A stretch of DNA of 35,309 nt, taken from the NCBI GenBank assembly GCA_964545715.1, contig CAZJHX010000109.1, forward strand, positions 1-35,309, given 5' to 3'. The notes beneath the pieces are model-generated. The model did not search any database. It saw only the letters and a program-made list of their open reading frames with translations, and was not told where the DNA came from. The position numbers were made by a program, and so were the translations under genes. Source of the DNA: CAZJHX01 sp964545715. Its GTDB lineage: Bacteria; Myxococcota_A; UBA9042; GCA-2863065. Below are positions 1 through 9,056 of this stretch, one piece after another; within the stretch, counting starts at the first letter, position 1; each line of letters opens with the position of its first letter.

Positions 1-65
1 CCGCCTTGGCGGCGAACGGCGTCGCCGCGCGGGTAGGAACGAATTTCCGACCTCGCCCACTAGGT

Positions 66-1766
66 CTAATAATCCTTGCCATCAAACACCTGCGTCAGGC
101 TGCCCTTCTTGTCGGGGTCGGGCCGCTCGTTTCTATCGCCGTATTCATCGTCGTAGTCGTCGCCGCTGGGGCGTCTCTTCTTCTTCGCGCCCGGTTGGTA
201 CCACAGATCGCCCCCCGATTTGCGCTGGCGGATGGGTTTGCGGCGCTCCTCCGGGATATACCAGCGCTCCTGCTCATCGGGCCGCGCGCCCGGTGACGCC
301 GACGGATCGGCCTGCACCATGGGGGCGTCCGGAGCGTCCCGACGGCGCGGCGGCGGCGGCACATCGCGGCGCGGCTGCTCGATCGGCTCGGAGCTGGGCT
401 TCATCGGGCGTATGGACGGTCCCCCGCCCCCGCCACCACCCGCGGGCCTGCGGATGCGTGCCCTGGCGGCGTTTGGCGGCCGTCGGCGATCCGAGTCGTT
501 TGGGACCTCTGGCGGTGGCGCCGTAGGCACCTTGTCACCGCGAGCGCGGATGATCGGCTTGGCGACGGCCTTGCCCGGGCCCACGCGCTTACCGCCCGGC
601 ACGTACCACAGCCCACTGTCGTCCGCGTTGCCCAGTGAGATGCGCGTATCCATCTCGTTTGGCCGGTCGCCGAAGCCTTTGCCCCGCTTTTTGGGATCGC
701 CCCAGTGCGGGCGTGGCTTGAAGTTCGGCAGCGACTCGGCCTCTGCATCGTCCGGTCGCCGTCCCGCCGGCGCGTTGCTGGCGCGTGGGCTGTTTGAAGG
801 CAGCGGGGCGTCGTTGCGCGCCGGGCGCCGTTGTTTGGGCGCGCGGTCGGCAGCCCGCTCTGCCCGGGTGTTGACGATGCCGGTCTGCACGCCGCTGCGC
901 AGGTCCATCTTTCGCCCGCCCCGCTTGCGGCTGCTGCGCCGCGTGATCTCGCCGACGTCGTCGTCCGACTCCCGGCCGTAGGCCTCGTCGCGTGGCGGCG
1001 GATCCGCGTCCGGAAGCGCTGACGGATACCGCTGATACGGGTTGCGCGGCGCCCCCTTCGGGCCGTCGATGTCGCTGGACAGTCGCCGGAAGTCGCCCGC
1101 CCGACGCAGGTCGCCGATTCGCTCGCGCGCCAGCTTCGCCGCGTCCTGTCCCTGCTCTGATGCGTACGGGTTGCAGCGGAACTCGATCTCCACGCCGCCG
1201 ACCGTGATCAGGTCACCGTCCTCCAGCCGGCATCGCGCCTCGATGCTCTCGCCGTTCAGCCCGGTCCCGCGCTCGCTGCGCGCATCCAGCAGAAACTGGC
1301 CGCCCTCGCAGAAGTTCTCGACGATGGTGTGCACTTTGGACAGCAGCGGGTCGTCCACGATGATGTCGCCGCGCTCGCGGCCTACCACGATCGTCGACTT
1401 CGACGTCCAGAAGCCCATCGGCGGCTCGCCGGGCTTGCGGATGATCAGATGTACGGTCGTTGGCGACTCGTGCATCTCGCGCGCAAACAGGATGTCCGTG
1501 TCGCCGATCTCGATCCGGTTGCCGTTCATCAGCTCGTAGGCCGCCTCGACCTCCTCGCCGTCCACGCGCACCTCGGCGTCCTCCAGCGGACGCAGGGTGT
1601 AGACGTCGCGTGCACGACTGATCTGGGCATGGCTGGGCTCCACAGACTCGTCGCGAATCACGATGTCGTTGGAGCGATCGCTGCCAATCAGCGTCAGGTC
1701 TTTCGTGAACTGGCACCGATAAACGCGGCGACCCGCTTCCAGAAACAAGAAAGCGCGGCCTTTCAT
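66..1766 (-). CDS. Double FHA-domain protein with long disordered basic tail
   Basis: This 566-residue protein carries two forkhead-associated domains, which in this family bind phosphothreonine peptides made by Ser/Thr kinases. FHA1 spans about residues 5-95, with the GS turn at 28-29, the SxxH-type motif PSHA at 44-47 and NGN at 81-83. FHA2 spans about 105-198, with VGR at 128-130, SKVH at 143-146 and GLNG at 169-172. Residues from about 200 to 566 are low complexity, rich in Arg, Pro and Asp, and probably disordered. This tail holds three short W-Y-x-P motifs at residues 387, 502 and 522, each followed by basic residues, and a seven-glycine run near 443. There is no signal peptide or membrane segment, so it is probably cytosolic. 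The start is ATG at 1764-1766, 22 bp after the upstream lipoprotein gene, which suggests one operon. The partner kinase is unknown; the kinase at 14439-16460 is a candidate by inference only. Confidence 0.9.
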   Translation of the reverse strand: MKGRAFLFLEAGRRVYRCQFTKDLTLIGSDRSNDIVIRDESVEPSHAQISRARDVYTLRPLEDAEVRVDGEEVEAAYELMNGNRIEIGDTDILFAREMHESPTTVHLIIRKPGEPPMGFWTSKSTIVVGRERGDIIVDDPLLSKVHTIVENFCEGGQFLLDARSERGTGLNGESIEARCRLEDGDLITVGGVEIEFRCNPYASEQGQDAAKLARERIGDLRRAGDFRRLSSDIDGPKGAPRNPYQRYPSALPDADPPPRDEAYGRESDDDVGEITRRSSRKRGGRKMDLRSGVQTGIVNTRAERAADRAPKQRRPARNDAPLPSNSPRASNAPAGRRPDDAEAESLPNFKPRPHWGDPKKRGKGFGDRPNEMDTRISLGNADDSGLWYVPGGKRVGPGKAVAKPIIRARGDKVPTAPPPEVPNDSDRRRPPNAARARIRRPAGGGGGGGPSIRPMKPSSEPIEQPRRDVPPPPRRRDAPDAPMVQADPSASPGARPDEQERWYIPEERRKPIRQRKSGGDLWYQPGAKKKRRPSGDDYDDEYGDRNERPDPDKKGSLTQVFDGKDY

Positions 1767-1788
1767 AGCGCTGTAAAGATATCACAAG

Positions 1789-2181
1789 TCATGGCGCGTT
1801 CACTTGCGGGGCCAGACCATGCGCCGGGATCCGCTCCACCCAGGCGCTCAGCGCACGCTCGATTCTGGCGGTGTCGGCGCCTTCGCAGCACAGGGCGATG
1901 CACTTGCGTCGTGAGAAGCGGTCCATCGACGGATGACGGCCGACGTTGTTGCTGGACGCGGTGCCGTCCTTCTCCATCAGGCTCGAGCACACGCTCGGGC
2001 AGTTGTCGTTGGCGCAGCAGCTGTTTTCCAGGCAGCTCAGCGAGTCGGTGCAGTCGTCCGCGCTGACGCAGAATTGGCCCGGCTTGCCGGCGACCTCATC
2101 CACGTCCACGTGCGGCCGCGGGCAGCCGGCCCAGACGAGCAGGCCTGTGATCAGGGCCAGGCGGTGGAGAGGTCGCGACAT
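1789..2181 (-). CDS. Small Cys-rich lipoprotein, function unknown
   Basis: This is a 130-residue protein with a lipoprotein-type N terminus (MSRPLHRLALITGLLVWAGC). The Trp at -3 of the lipobox is unusual, so lipidation is likely but not certain. After residue 40 come several cysteines, including a CxxDDCxxxxxCxxxxCC cluster and a later CxxxCC, typical of small secreted disulfide-bonded proteins. The reading frame stays open far upstream, to 2562, but that extension lies antisense to the next gene and has no signal sequence. ATG at 2179-2181 is therefore preferred. It sits 8 nt after a good -10 box and has no Shine-Dalgarno sequence, as expected for a leaderless message. The FHA gene follows 22 bp downstream. 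No family was recognised. Confidence 0.75.
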   Translation of the reverse strand: MSRPLHRLALITGLLVWAGCPRPHVDVDEVAGKPGQFCVSADDCTDSLSCLENSCCANDNCPSVCSSLMEKDGTASSNNVGRHPSMDRFSRRKCIALCCEGADTARIERALSAWVERIPAHGLAPQVNAP

Positions 2182-2189
2182 GCGTCGGC

Positions 2190-2217
2190 AGTATAGTGGC
2201 GGTTCGACCGGGTGCAA
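2190..2217 (-). promoter_or_regulatory. Sigma70-type promoter, probably leaderless and bidirectional
   Basis: On the minus strand TTGCAC (2217-2212) is followed by a 16-nt spacer and TATACT (2195-2190), close to the sigma70 consensus. The ATG of the lipoprotein begins 8 nt after the -10 box, so transcription should start at or next to the start codon. On the plus strand the same bases read TATAGT (2192-2197), a possible -10 for the gene starting at 2248, although its -35 is weak. This inference is from sequence only. Confidence 0.6.
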
Positions 2218-2247
2218 CTTGTCCCGAAATAAGGGAGGATGCGGACG

Positions 2248-2658
2248 ATGCCTGAGTGGGAAGACAAGCTCATCAAACAGATGCAGGACCGCATGACCGG
2301 GTCCGCGATGTCCACCGCGCCCAGCATCGACCTGCTTCAAGCCGCCTTCTCCGCGACCGTGGCCGAGTTCATCAAGTCCATTCAGCGCATCAACGAGGCG
2401 CTGGGCATCTCGGTGGACGTCAAAGGCGACGTGGGCGACAACCGCGTCCGCTGGTCGTACGGGCAGCGAGCCCTGGCCACGCGCTACGACCCCGAGTCGG
2501 CCAAGTTCTTCGTCACCTGCGATCTGGGCGACTCCCTCGTCATCGAGGAGATCGTGGCGCACGACGGAATCGTCGTCGACTCCAAGGACCGCCCGACGTC
2601 GCCAAAAGAGCTTGCCGAGCGCTTCGTGACCCTGCTCTTCGCCGGCGAGGCAGGCTGA
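2248..2658 (+). CDS. Conserved-looking cytosolic protein of unknown function
   Basis: This 136-residue protein has no signal peptide or membrane segment. The N-terminal part (about 1-55) is predicted helical. The rest alternates short strands and turns around a DVKGDVGDNRVRW stretch and a region ending ELAERFVTLLF. An in-frame ATG exists at 2239, but it overlaps the AAGGGAGG ribosome site (2231-2238). The second ATG at 2248 is correctly spaced, about 9 nt downstream, and is preferred. The gene stands alone between a divergent lipoprotein gene and the promoter of the next operon. I do not recognise a family and assign no function. Codon pattern and a clear ribosome site support it as real. Confidence 0.75.
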   Translation: MPEWEDKLIKQMQDRMTGSAMSTAPSIDLLQAAFSATVAEFIKSIQRINEALGISVDVKGDVGDNRVRWSYGQRALATRYDPESAKFFVTCDLGDSLVIEEIVAHDGIVVDSKDRPTSPKELAERFVTLLFAGEAG

Positions 2659-2688
2659 CCGCCGACGCTACCCCGCGGTGGGTACGTC

Positions 2689-2697
2689 TGCTACAAT
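2689..2697 (+). promoter_or_regulatory. Extended -10 promoter for the 2724-9056 operon
   Basis: TGCTACAAT matches an extended -10 element (TGnTATAAT, one mismatch) and ends 26 nt before the ATG at 2724. No convincing -35 is seen, which is usual for extended -10 promoters. It lies in the short gap after the stop at 2658 and before the first gene of a five-gene run. Confidence 0.5.
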
Positions 2698-2723
2698 CCG
2701 CGCGCTAATCTCCGGGGGACTTG

Positions 2724-3400
2724 ATGCAACAGATTCGACTCTCAGCGCTTGCGCTCACCACGTTCTTCCTCGGCTGTGCCGCCACCGTCAGCCCCGCGTC
2801 CGCTCTCGAGATGACGAACCGCCAGGTGAAGATCGGCAAAGAGCTGACCATGAGCGGGGCCGAAAAGGTCGCGGCGAAGCTGTTCAAGCTGGACGCCGCC
2901 GGCAACGAGCCGATTCTGCTGATTATCGGGACGCGCTCGGGGTACGCGCCGGCCGCCATGGTCGTCGCCGACGCGATCTCCGCGGTCAAAAGCGACGTGT
3001 ACGCGGTCATCCAGTCCGAGGCGTTCGGCGTCGGGGCCATCGTCGCCTTGTTCTGCGCGCGGCGGTACGCGTTTTCGCACGCGGCGGTGCTCTTCACGAA
3101 GCTGGAGTACGACTCCGAGAAGGTGATGAAAGACCGGCCGCCACTGCCTGCCGAGGCGGCCGAGGCCTACATCAGCCGAATCTACGCCGTCGCCGCCAAG
3201 CGCCTGAACACGCCGGTCGAGGGCTTTCGGACCAAGGCCGAGAAGAACTGGTACCTGACCGCCGAGGAGGCCAAGCGGGAGGGCATCGTCACCGAGGTGG
3301 TGAGCAAGGTCACGTGGGTCGATCTGGTCGTGGAGACCGTGGAGGTCAAGCGCACGTCGACGACCAAGCGCAAGCGCCCCGTGCCGACGGTGAAAGCCCA

Positions 3401-3404
<4 letters not shown>
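2724..3404 (+). CDS. ClpP-fold lipoprotein lacking the protease catalytic triad
   Basis: This 226-residue protein starts at ATG 2724 (a TTG lies just before at 2721; GGGGGA at 2714-2719 is the ribosome site). The N terminus is a lipoprotein-like signal ending at Cys18 (FFLGC), so it probably acts in the periplasm. Residues 60-195 align well with the ClpP/SDH fold, including the YLTAEEAKREGIV segment, which matches the conserved FLSAPEAVEYGLV of ClpP. The nucleophile position reads F-G-V-G (Gly102 where ClpP has Ser97). The catalytic-His position is Thr125 and the Asp position is also not acidic. It is therefore probably not a serine protease and may be a binding or scaffolding protein. Periplasmic ClpP-like proteins are known, but their roles are mostly unclear. 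The last 20 residues are very basic. Its stop overlaps the thiolase start (ATGA). Confidence 0.8.
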
Positions 3405-4606
<1,202 letters not shown>

Positions 4607-7490
4607 GAGCATCCACCGCGCTGGCTCTGTCGATCGCGGTGTGTGCGATCGGCTGCAAGGGCAAGACTGAGGCGCCCGCCGAGCCGGCCGCCGCCCCCGC
4701 GGTGCCGGACGTGTCCGCCCAAAAGGTGGAGCCCGAGCCGGGCCCGGTCAAAGTCGAGAAGCCGCGCGTCCACATGCGGCTGCTGGTCGAGGCGCCCAAG
4801 GCCCTGAAGTCGCTGGAGCAGCCGGCGCTGGACAAGCTCAAGGCCACGCTCTTCACGGGCGACAAGGAGCTGGCGAAGGACCTGCCGGTGACCAGCCTGC
4901 GAAAAGCGCGCGAGGGGATGGCCGCGCTGGTGGTTGTGATCGGCAAGACGCCACGCGCGGCGCATCTGTCGGGTGCACGCAGCTTCTTGGAGACGCTGGG
5001 TCCGGACGATCGCGTGGCGGTCGGCGCGATCACGGAAAAAGGGTTTCAGATCGTCAACGACTTCTCGGCCGATACGCAGGGGGCAGCGACGGCGCTGCGC
5101 TATCTGGGCAAGCCGGGAAAGGGCAAAGCGGCGCCCGAGGCGCCCGTGCCGCTGTATCGCGGTCTGCACCAGGCGCTTGACGTCTTTCGTGGGCGGACCA
5201 CCCTGCCCGCCGTGCGGTCGCTGATCGTGATGACCGACGGTCGGGACGCGTCGCTGAGGCGCAGCAGTCAATATGCGCAAGCGGAGACGGCGGTGCTGCT
5301 GCGGGCGGCGTACCACGCGGTTCGGCTGCACGCGATCGGGTTGGAGGGCGATCCCAAAGCGCTGGAGCGAATCAAGCAGCTGACTGTTCGGTCCGGCGGC
5401 TCCTTTGGTCCGGTGGTGCCGGAGCGCCCGACGACACCGGCCTTCAGCGCCGCGTTTACGGCGGTGGGTCACCGCGTGCGTCGCCGGATCGTGGTCGACG
5501 CCAACCTCGCCGACATTCCGGCGGGGCCGACGCCGCTCACCGTCAAGATCGGAGACTGGTCGGTGACGGGACAGATCAAGGTGCCGTCGCCTTCGGGCGC
5601 TCGGGAGGCGTTTGATGTGGGGCTGCCCGCGCCGCCCGACCGGGTGCTGCCGCTGGGGGTGACGGCGGATCGCAACCTGGCCGGAGAGGCCGCGACCGCC
5701 GAGAAGGCAAAGGACTTTCTGAGGGCCGGCGTGCTGTGGCACCTGGCGGCGCAGACGTCCCCCGAGAACCGAAACGCCGTGTCCAAGGCCAAAGAGATGG
5801 ACACCGCCATGCGCAGCCGAAAGTCGGAGCTGGGGACGTTCATCACGTCCTCGACCAAAGTGCCGATCGACACGCGCATCGAGTTCAAGCCCGACCTGCT
5901 GGCGGAGGTGTGGCGTGACGAGCTGATGCGCGAGACGACGCTGGAAGAGGTCGTGCGCGAGCGCGTGCTGCCGCCGGAGGATCCGGACGCGCAGCAGACT
6001 GGTGATCCCCTGCTGCACCAGGTGGTGCTGCACCGCTGCCCGCCGACGCCCGAGGGCTGCCTGCGCCAGCAGCTGTTGGATGGGACCGCGACGCATCTGC
6101 ACATCGATGCCGGTGGCAAGGTGACGCAGCTCGTGGATTTGAGTCGCGTGATTCTCAAGACCGGCGCTGAGGACGGCGCTGCCATCCTGATCGGGCTGGC
6201 CGTGCCGTCGAGCAAGGCCCTGGCGCCGCAGAGCGCCGGTCACAGGGCGGCGTGGCGGCACACCCGCGGGCTGGTAAAAGAGGTCGAGTGCAACGATGTG
6301 CGCGGCAACGGCTGGGACCTGACCGGCGCGCAGTACGCGTCTCTTGTGCCCTTGCTGAGCGGCGTGACGCGGTTCTATGCGGACCTGCAGCCGGCGCTGC
6401 CGATCGATCTGGAGCGCAAGGAGACGTTCGAGAAGCTGCTGTATCCCAAGAAGTTCAACGGGGTGATGTGCCGGTCCAATCTGGGGCGCGAGTTCGGCGC
6501 CGATCCGACGCCCGCGCTGCAGCTGGCGCGGCTGAACAAGTCGGTGCCGCTCTGGTCGCGGCGCACGGCCAGGGCGGACCTGGAGAGCTGGCTGCGGCAT
6601 CTGCCGGTTCCGGGCCGTCAACTGGGGGCGATCTCGCGGTTTGTCGCGATCGGGAAGGACGCGGCGCCGCTGCTGGTAGAGGCGGCCACGGAGCTGCCGG
6701 CGGTCGAGGCGCGATACGCCGTGCGCGCGCTGAGCCAGATCGGGTTGAAGACCGCGGGACCGGCGGTCGCGTCGCTGATCGGGAAGACGGCGCCTACCGA
6801 GGATGAGGACCCGGTGTCGCTGGCCTTGCGGCTGGAGGCCCTGGAGGCGGTCGCGCGTGTCGGAACGCCCGCTGAGCTGCCGGCGATCAACAATCTCTTC
6901 ATCGAGCTGATGGCGGCGCCGGACGAGCAGCACGCACAGCTGCCGGCGCTGCGCTTGATGACGGCACAGGTGATCGTGGCGCTGGCGGAGACCCCGGCTC
7001 ACATCGCCATTCTGGAGCCGCTGCTGACCAACGAGGACGCGGCGCTTCGCGGGCAGGCGGCCATGGCGATCGCGCTGCACGACCCCAAGGGTGGCAAGCT
7101 CGCGCCTGCTCTGACGGACGCCCAGCCGTGGATTCGGCTGGTCGCGGCCACCGCGGCCGGCGAGGAGGGCGTCGCTGTGATCACGTCGCTCAAGGACAAG
7201 CTGCCGATCGGGATGCTGGCCGGGGCGCTGGCCAAGGCGAGCCCGTCCAAGCCCGTGCCTCAGACGCTGGGGTGGTGGAATGACGCTGACCGGCACGCGC
7301 GTCATGCCCTGAGCGACCTGTACGCGCTGTGGAAGTGGCCGGCGGCCGTGAAAGCGCTTGCGCCGCGACTGAAGGCGGCGTCGGACAACGATCGCGCTAT
7401 CGTTTATCGCGCATTGAAGCGCATCACCGGCCGCGACTTCGGTAGCGGCTCAGCCCAGGGGTGGCTCTCCTGGAAGCCGGAGGCGACACC

Positions 7491-8114
7491 ATGAAGGTGC
7501 TGATTTTTGCTCTGATCACCCTGTTCTCCGCCGACGTCGCCCTGGCTGAGAACGGCCCGCGCCGCGTGCGAAAAGAGCGACGGCTGCGGCATCCCGACGC
7601 CGTGCACCAACTCAAGAGCCAGCCAGGCATCGTCGTCCGAAACGGCGTGCGGGCGTGGGGAACCGAGCGTGCGGTGCGGGTCTTTGCCCAGGCGGTGGAG
7701 ACGGTCCGCACGCGCTTTGCCGGGACCGTGGATCTGCCGGTGGGAGATCTGAGCTACCGCGGTGGCGGCAAGATGCGCCCGCACAGGTCTCATCGCGACG
7801 GCCGGGACATAGACGTCGGGTACTACTTGAACAACGGTCGGGGGCCACGCTTCTACAAGGCCACCTCAAAGACCATCGACGTGGAGCGGACATGGGCCTT
7901 GTTCAAGTCAATGCTCCAGACCCGCGAGGTCGAGTACATTTTTGTTCAATACCGACTGCAGAAGCTGCTCTACCGACACGCTTTGGCGTCCGGGGAGACC
8001 AAAGAGTCATTGGACGAGCTCTTTCAGTGGCCGAGACACTGGAGTAATCGTCGAGGCATCATCCGGCACGTGCGCGGTCACGACGACCACTTTCACGTGC
8101 GATTCATCAAGTAA
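7491..8114 (+). CDS. MepA-like murein endopeptidase (peptidase M74)
   Basis: This 207-residue periplasmic protein has a cleavable signal peptide (about residues 1-19, ...DVALA/EN). It resembles penicillin-insensitive murein endopeptidases, zinc enzymes that cut the D-Ala-mDAP crosslink of peptidoglycan. The zinc motif is complete: SHRDGRDID supplies His101 and Asp108, and HDDHFHVRF supplies His200 and His202. LSYRGGG before the motif also matches the family. It is shorter than E. coli MepA (274 aa), lacking some peripheral segments. ATG 7491 is chosen because GGAGG lies at 7479-7483 and it overlaps the preceding stop. Coupling to a lipoprotein with an amidase-like domain suggests joint action on the cell wall. 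Confidence 0.85.
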   Translation: MKVLIFALITLFSADVALAENGPRRVRKERRLRHPDAVHQLKSQPGIVVRNGVRAWGTERAVRVFAQAVETVRTRFAGTVDLPVGDLSYRGGGKMRPHRSHRDGRDIDVGYYLNNGRGPRFYKATSKTIDVERTWALFKSMLQTREVEYIFVQYRLQKLLYRHALASGETKESLDELFQWPRHWSNRRGIIRHVRGHDDHFHVRFIK

Positions 8115-8126
8115 GGCGAGGCTTTC

Positions 8127-9056
8127 ATGCGCAAAGTGATCATCATCGGGAGCGGGCCGGCGGGGCTGACGGCAGCAATCTATGGCGCGCGGGCGGACAT
8201 GGATCCACTCGTGGTCGAGGGACCCGAGCCCGGCGGCCAGCTGACGACGACGACCGACGTGGAGAACTATCCGGGGTTCCCCGACGGCATCATGGGCCCG
8301 GACATGATGGACATCTTTCGCAAGCAGGCGAAGCGGTTCGGGTCGGAGCACGTGTGGGGCACCGTCACCAAGGTCGACTTCTCGTCGTGGCCGTTCAAGC
8401 TGTGGATCGACGATGAGCGCGTGGAAGAGGCGGCGACCGTCATCATCAGCACGGGCGCCTCGGCAAAGTACCTGGGGTTGGAGAGTGAGCAAAAGCTCAT
8501 CGGCCACGGGGTGAGCGCGTGCGCGACGTGTGACGGCTTCTTCTTCCGCGACAAGGAGCTGGTTGTGGTGGGCGGTGGCGACTCCGCGATGGAGGAGGCC
8601 ACGTTCCTGACCAAGTTCGCAAGCAAGGTCACCCTGATCCACCGGCGCGACGCCTTCCGCGCGTCCAAGATCATGCAGCAGCGCGCGCTGGACAACCCCA
8701 AGGTCGAGGTGATCTGGGACACGGTCATCAACGAGGTGCTGACCGAGACCGGCAAAGAGGTCGTGGGCGTCGCCATCGAGAACGTGAAGACCGGCGAGAA
8801 GCGAAACTACCCCTGCGACGGCTTCTTCCTGGCGATTGGGCACAAGCCCAACACGGACGTCTTTCGCGGACAGCTGGAGCTGGATGACGCGGGCTACGTC
8901 GTGGTCGACGGCACAAAGACCAGCGTAGAGGGTGTGTTTGCGGGCGGCGACGTCTCCGACACCGTCTACCGCCAGGCGATCACCGCCGCCGGGATGGGCT
9001 GCGCTGCAATGCTGGACGCCGAGAAGTGGTACGAAGCGCGAGAAGCAGCAGGCTGA
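8127..9056 (+). CDS. trxB: Thioredoxin reductase
   Basis: This 309-residue NADPH-dependent flavoenzyme reduces thioredoxin in the cytoplasm. The N-terminal FAD site reads GSGPAGLTAAIYGARA (8-23) and the redox disulfide is CATC (Cys132, Cys135). The NADPH-binding region has GGGDSAMEEA (149-158) and HRRDAFRAS (172-180). The C-terminal FAD motif GVFAGGDV is present near 272. All conserved elements are intact and the length is normal. It begins 12 bp after the endopeptidase gene, with AAGGCGAGG upstream. Its 3' end overlaps the convergent Cys-rich gene by 77 bp. Confidence 0.97.
   Translation: MRKVIIIGSGPAGLTAAIYGARADMDPLVVEGPEPGGQLTTTTDVENYPGFPDGIMGPDMMDIFRKQAKRFGSEHVWGTVTKVDFSSWPFKLWIDDERVEEAATVIISTGASAKYLGLESEQKLIGHGVSACATCDGFFFRDKELVVVGGGDSAMEEATFLTKFASKVTLIHRRDAFRASKIMQQRALDNPKVEVIWDTVINEVLTETGKEVVGVAIENVKTGEKRNYPCDGFFLAIGHKPNTDVFRGQLELDDAGYVVVDGTKTSVEGVFAGGDVSDTVYRQAITAAGMGCAAMLDAEKWYEAREAAG

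Noticed and set aside
1..65. The CCGCC-TT-GGCGG symmetry at the left edge as a terminator for the FHA gene
   Set aside because: It is short, has no T-run on the relevant strand, and the neighbouring gene is outside the window.
1789..2562. A longer form of the small lipoprotein starting at 2562
   Set aside because: The extra 127 residues lie antisense to the 2248-2658 gene and would bury the signal peptide.
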